In this document: positions 62,863 through 64,000 of the stretch, piece by piece
Numbering within the stretch: position 1 is the stretch's first letter
How the letters are laid out: the number at the start of each line of letters is the position of its first letter
Assembly (NCBI GenBank): GCA_963575645.1
Contig: OY754466.1
Coordinates: 31,404,001-31,468,000 of the forward strand
Direction: 5' to 3'
Origin: Xanthostigma xanthostigma
Taxonomy: Eukaryota; Arthropoda; Insecta; Raphidioptera; Raphidiidae
Length of the DNA stretch: 64,000 bases
The notes under the pieces: generated by a model
The model's input: the letters and a program-made list of their open reading frames with translations, nothing else
Told to the model about the DNA's origin: nothing
Databases searched by the model: none
Made by a program: the position numbers and the translations under genes

Positions 62863-64000
62863 TTTACATGCTTTATGACAATTAGGGGCAAATGGGTCCT
62901 TATAGGCAAAATTGCTTTATTTCATAAAGGTTAGTCTATTTACACTATAACATTCAGGTTTGGATTATTCTCCCATAAGAAAATGCAAACTGCATCTTAA
63001 CCATTATTTTAACGCAGACAAGCAGTTTTTACATGCTTTATGACAATTAGAAGCAAATGAGTCTTTATAGGCAAAATTGCTTTATTTTATGAAGGTAAGT
63101 CTATTTACACTATAAGATTCAGATTTGGATCATTCTCTCATAAGAAAATGTAAACTGCATATTAACCATTATTTTAACGCAGACAAGCAGTTTTTACATG
63201 CTTCACGACAATTGCGTGCAAATGAGTCCTTATAGGTAAAATTGCGTTATTTTACAAAGGTAAGTCTATTTTCACTATAACATTCAGGTTTGGATCGTTC
63301 TCTTATAAGAAAATGCAAACTGCATATTAACCATTATTTTAACGCATAAAAGCAGTTTTTACATGCTTTATGACAATTAGGGGCAAATGAGTCCTTATAG
63401 GCAAAATTGCTTTATTTTATTAAGGTAAGTCTATTTAGACTATAACATTCAGGTGTGGATCATTCTCTCATAAGAAAATGCAAACTTCATATTAACCATT
63501 ATTTTAACGTTGACAAGCAGTTTTTACATGCTTTACGACAATTAGGTGCAAATGAGTCCTTATAGGCAAAATTGCTTTATTTCATGAGGGTAAGTCTATT
63601 TACACTATACACATTCAGGTTTGGATCATTCTCTCATAAGAAAATGCAAACTGCATATTAACCATTATTTTAACGCATACAAGCAGTTTTTACATGCTTT
63701 ATGACAATTGGGGGCAAATAAGTCCTTATAGGCAAAATTGCTTTATTAAATGAAGGTTAGTCTATTTACACTATTACATTCAGGTTTGGATCATTCTCAC
63801 ATAAGAAAATTCAATCTGCATATTAACCATTATTTTAACGCAGACAAGCAGTTTTTACATGCTTTATGACAATTAGGGGCAAATGGGTCCTTATAATCAA
63901 AATTGCTTTATTTCATAAAGGTTAGTCTATTTACACTATAACATTCAGGTTTGGATTATTCTCCCATAAGAAAATGCAAACTGCATATTAACTATTATTT
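62863..64000 (+). repeat. Right-domain segment F, copy 3 (runs off the window)
   Basis: This segment matches about 44,386-45,523 at a constant offset of 18,477 bp. A visible difference is TTATAATCAAAATTGC near 63,895 against TTATAGGCAAAATTGC. The window ends in CTCCCATAAG followed by TTAACTATTATTT, the same junction at which F copy 2 passes into E at about 45,484-45,523. The array clearly continues to the right. Confidence 0.87.

Larger units (their letters stand above)
1..64000 (+). repeat. 165-bp AT-rich satellite array, about 388 head-to-tail monomers
   Basis: Every part of the window can be read as copies of one unit. Anchors GGTTTGGATC recur every 165 bp, with single copies ranging from about 146 to 168 bp because of small indels. 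All copies lie in the same orientation and none is inverted. The consensus has about 52 G or C in 165 positions. Copies differ by a limited set of recurrent variants: GCATAC, GCAGAC or GCTGAC near monomer position 60; TTATGAC, TTACGAC or TTCACGAC near 84; AGGGGC, AGGTGC, AGAAGC or GCGTGC near 95; and CATGAAGG, CATGAGGG, ACAAAGG or CATTAAGG near 133. No unique DNA, transposon or gene interrupts the array, and both window ends cut through a monomer. Such arrays are known from eukaryotic centromeric and subtelomeric heterochromatin. A centromeric location here is inference. Confidence 0.98.

Noticed and set aside
1-64000. Idea that the satellite derives from a protein-coding sequence, since 165 bp is 55 codons
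   Set aside because: The best plus-strand frame still has two or three stops per monomer. At this base composition a random 55-codon frame would hold roughly four, so the difference is not convincing, and variants do not cluster at third codon positions by eye.
1-64000. CRISPR array
   Set aside because: Repetition is periodic, but there are no short repeats separated by unique spacers. The whole 165-bp unit is repeated and no cas genes are present.
1-64000. CENP-B box in the monomer
   Set aside because: No match to the TTCG...A..CGGG pattern was seen. The few TTCG occurrences, such as TTTCGTAAGGG at 21350 and 41804, lack the CGGG half.
1-64000. Assignment to a named plant or animal satellite family
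   Set aside because: Length and AT content fit many families, but I do not recognise the sequence itself and will not name a species without a database comparison. A search of the 165-bp consensus against satellite collections would decide.

Overview
The whole 64 kb window is one uninterrupted, head-to-tail array of an AT-rich satellite DNA. The monomer is 165 bp (measured between successive GGTTTGGATC anchors, for example 457, 622, 787 and 11180, 11345) and about 32% GC in a hand-built consensus. That is roughly 388 monomers, all in the same orientation, with the array running off both ends. I found no convincing protein gene, tRNA, rRNA, transposon, CRISPR array or single-copy spacer. This points to a eukaryote and to constitutive heterochromatin, most likely a centromeric or pericentromeric block: the unit is nucleosome-sized, dyad-rich, and organised into higher-order repeats (HORs). 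I do not recognise the monomer, so I cannot name the species. A plant or an animal is possible.

Layout. Left domain (1 to about 21 kb): a 7-monomer unit duplicated in tandem (303-2614), mixed monomers, a 13-monomer unit duplicated in tandem (6309-10594), more mixed monomers with a dimer duplication, two related blocks (about 12.8-15.4 kb and 16.95-18.7 kb), and a 4-monomer duplication (18.7-19.7 kb). Right domain (about 21-64 kb): a mosaic of long segments. I label them D (six copies, anchored by a rare CAGTGTGCAT or CAGTCTGCAT variant at 22241, 31975, 36755, 42695, 49459 and 55229), E (about 27.5-31.6, 35.1-36.4, 45.5-49.1 and 53.2-54.9 kb) and F (about 26.4-27.5, 40.2-41.5, 44.45-45.5 and 62.9-64 kb). 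Neighbouring D copies are 59, 29, 36, 41 and 35 monomers apart, so there is an HOR but its period is not fixed.

How it works together. The pattern fits repeated unequal exchange, local segmental duplication and short conversion-like replacement. Monomer variants are shuffled in multi-monomer blocks while the 165-bp phase is kept. The clearest records are a 642-bp perfect repeat in a 660-bp duplication (30304-31605), a 1,156-bp duplication with no difference seen, and an 898-bp tract (56127-57024) swapped for another monomer family with no net change of length. Each monomer also carries short dyads and a consensus-like splice donor. Both are sequence observations whose function is untested.
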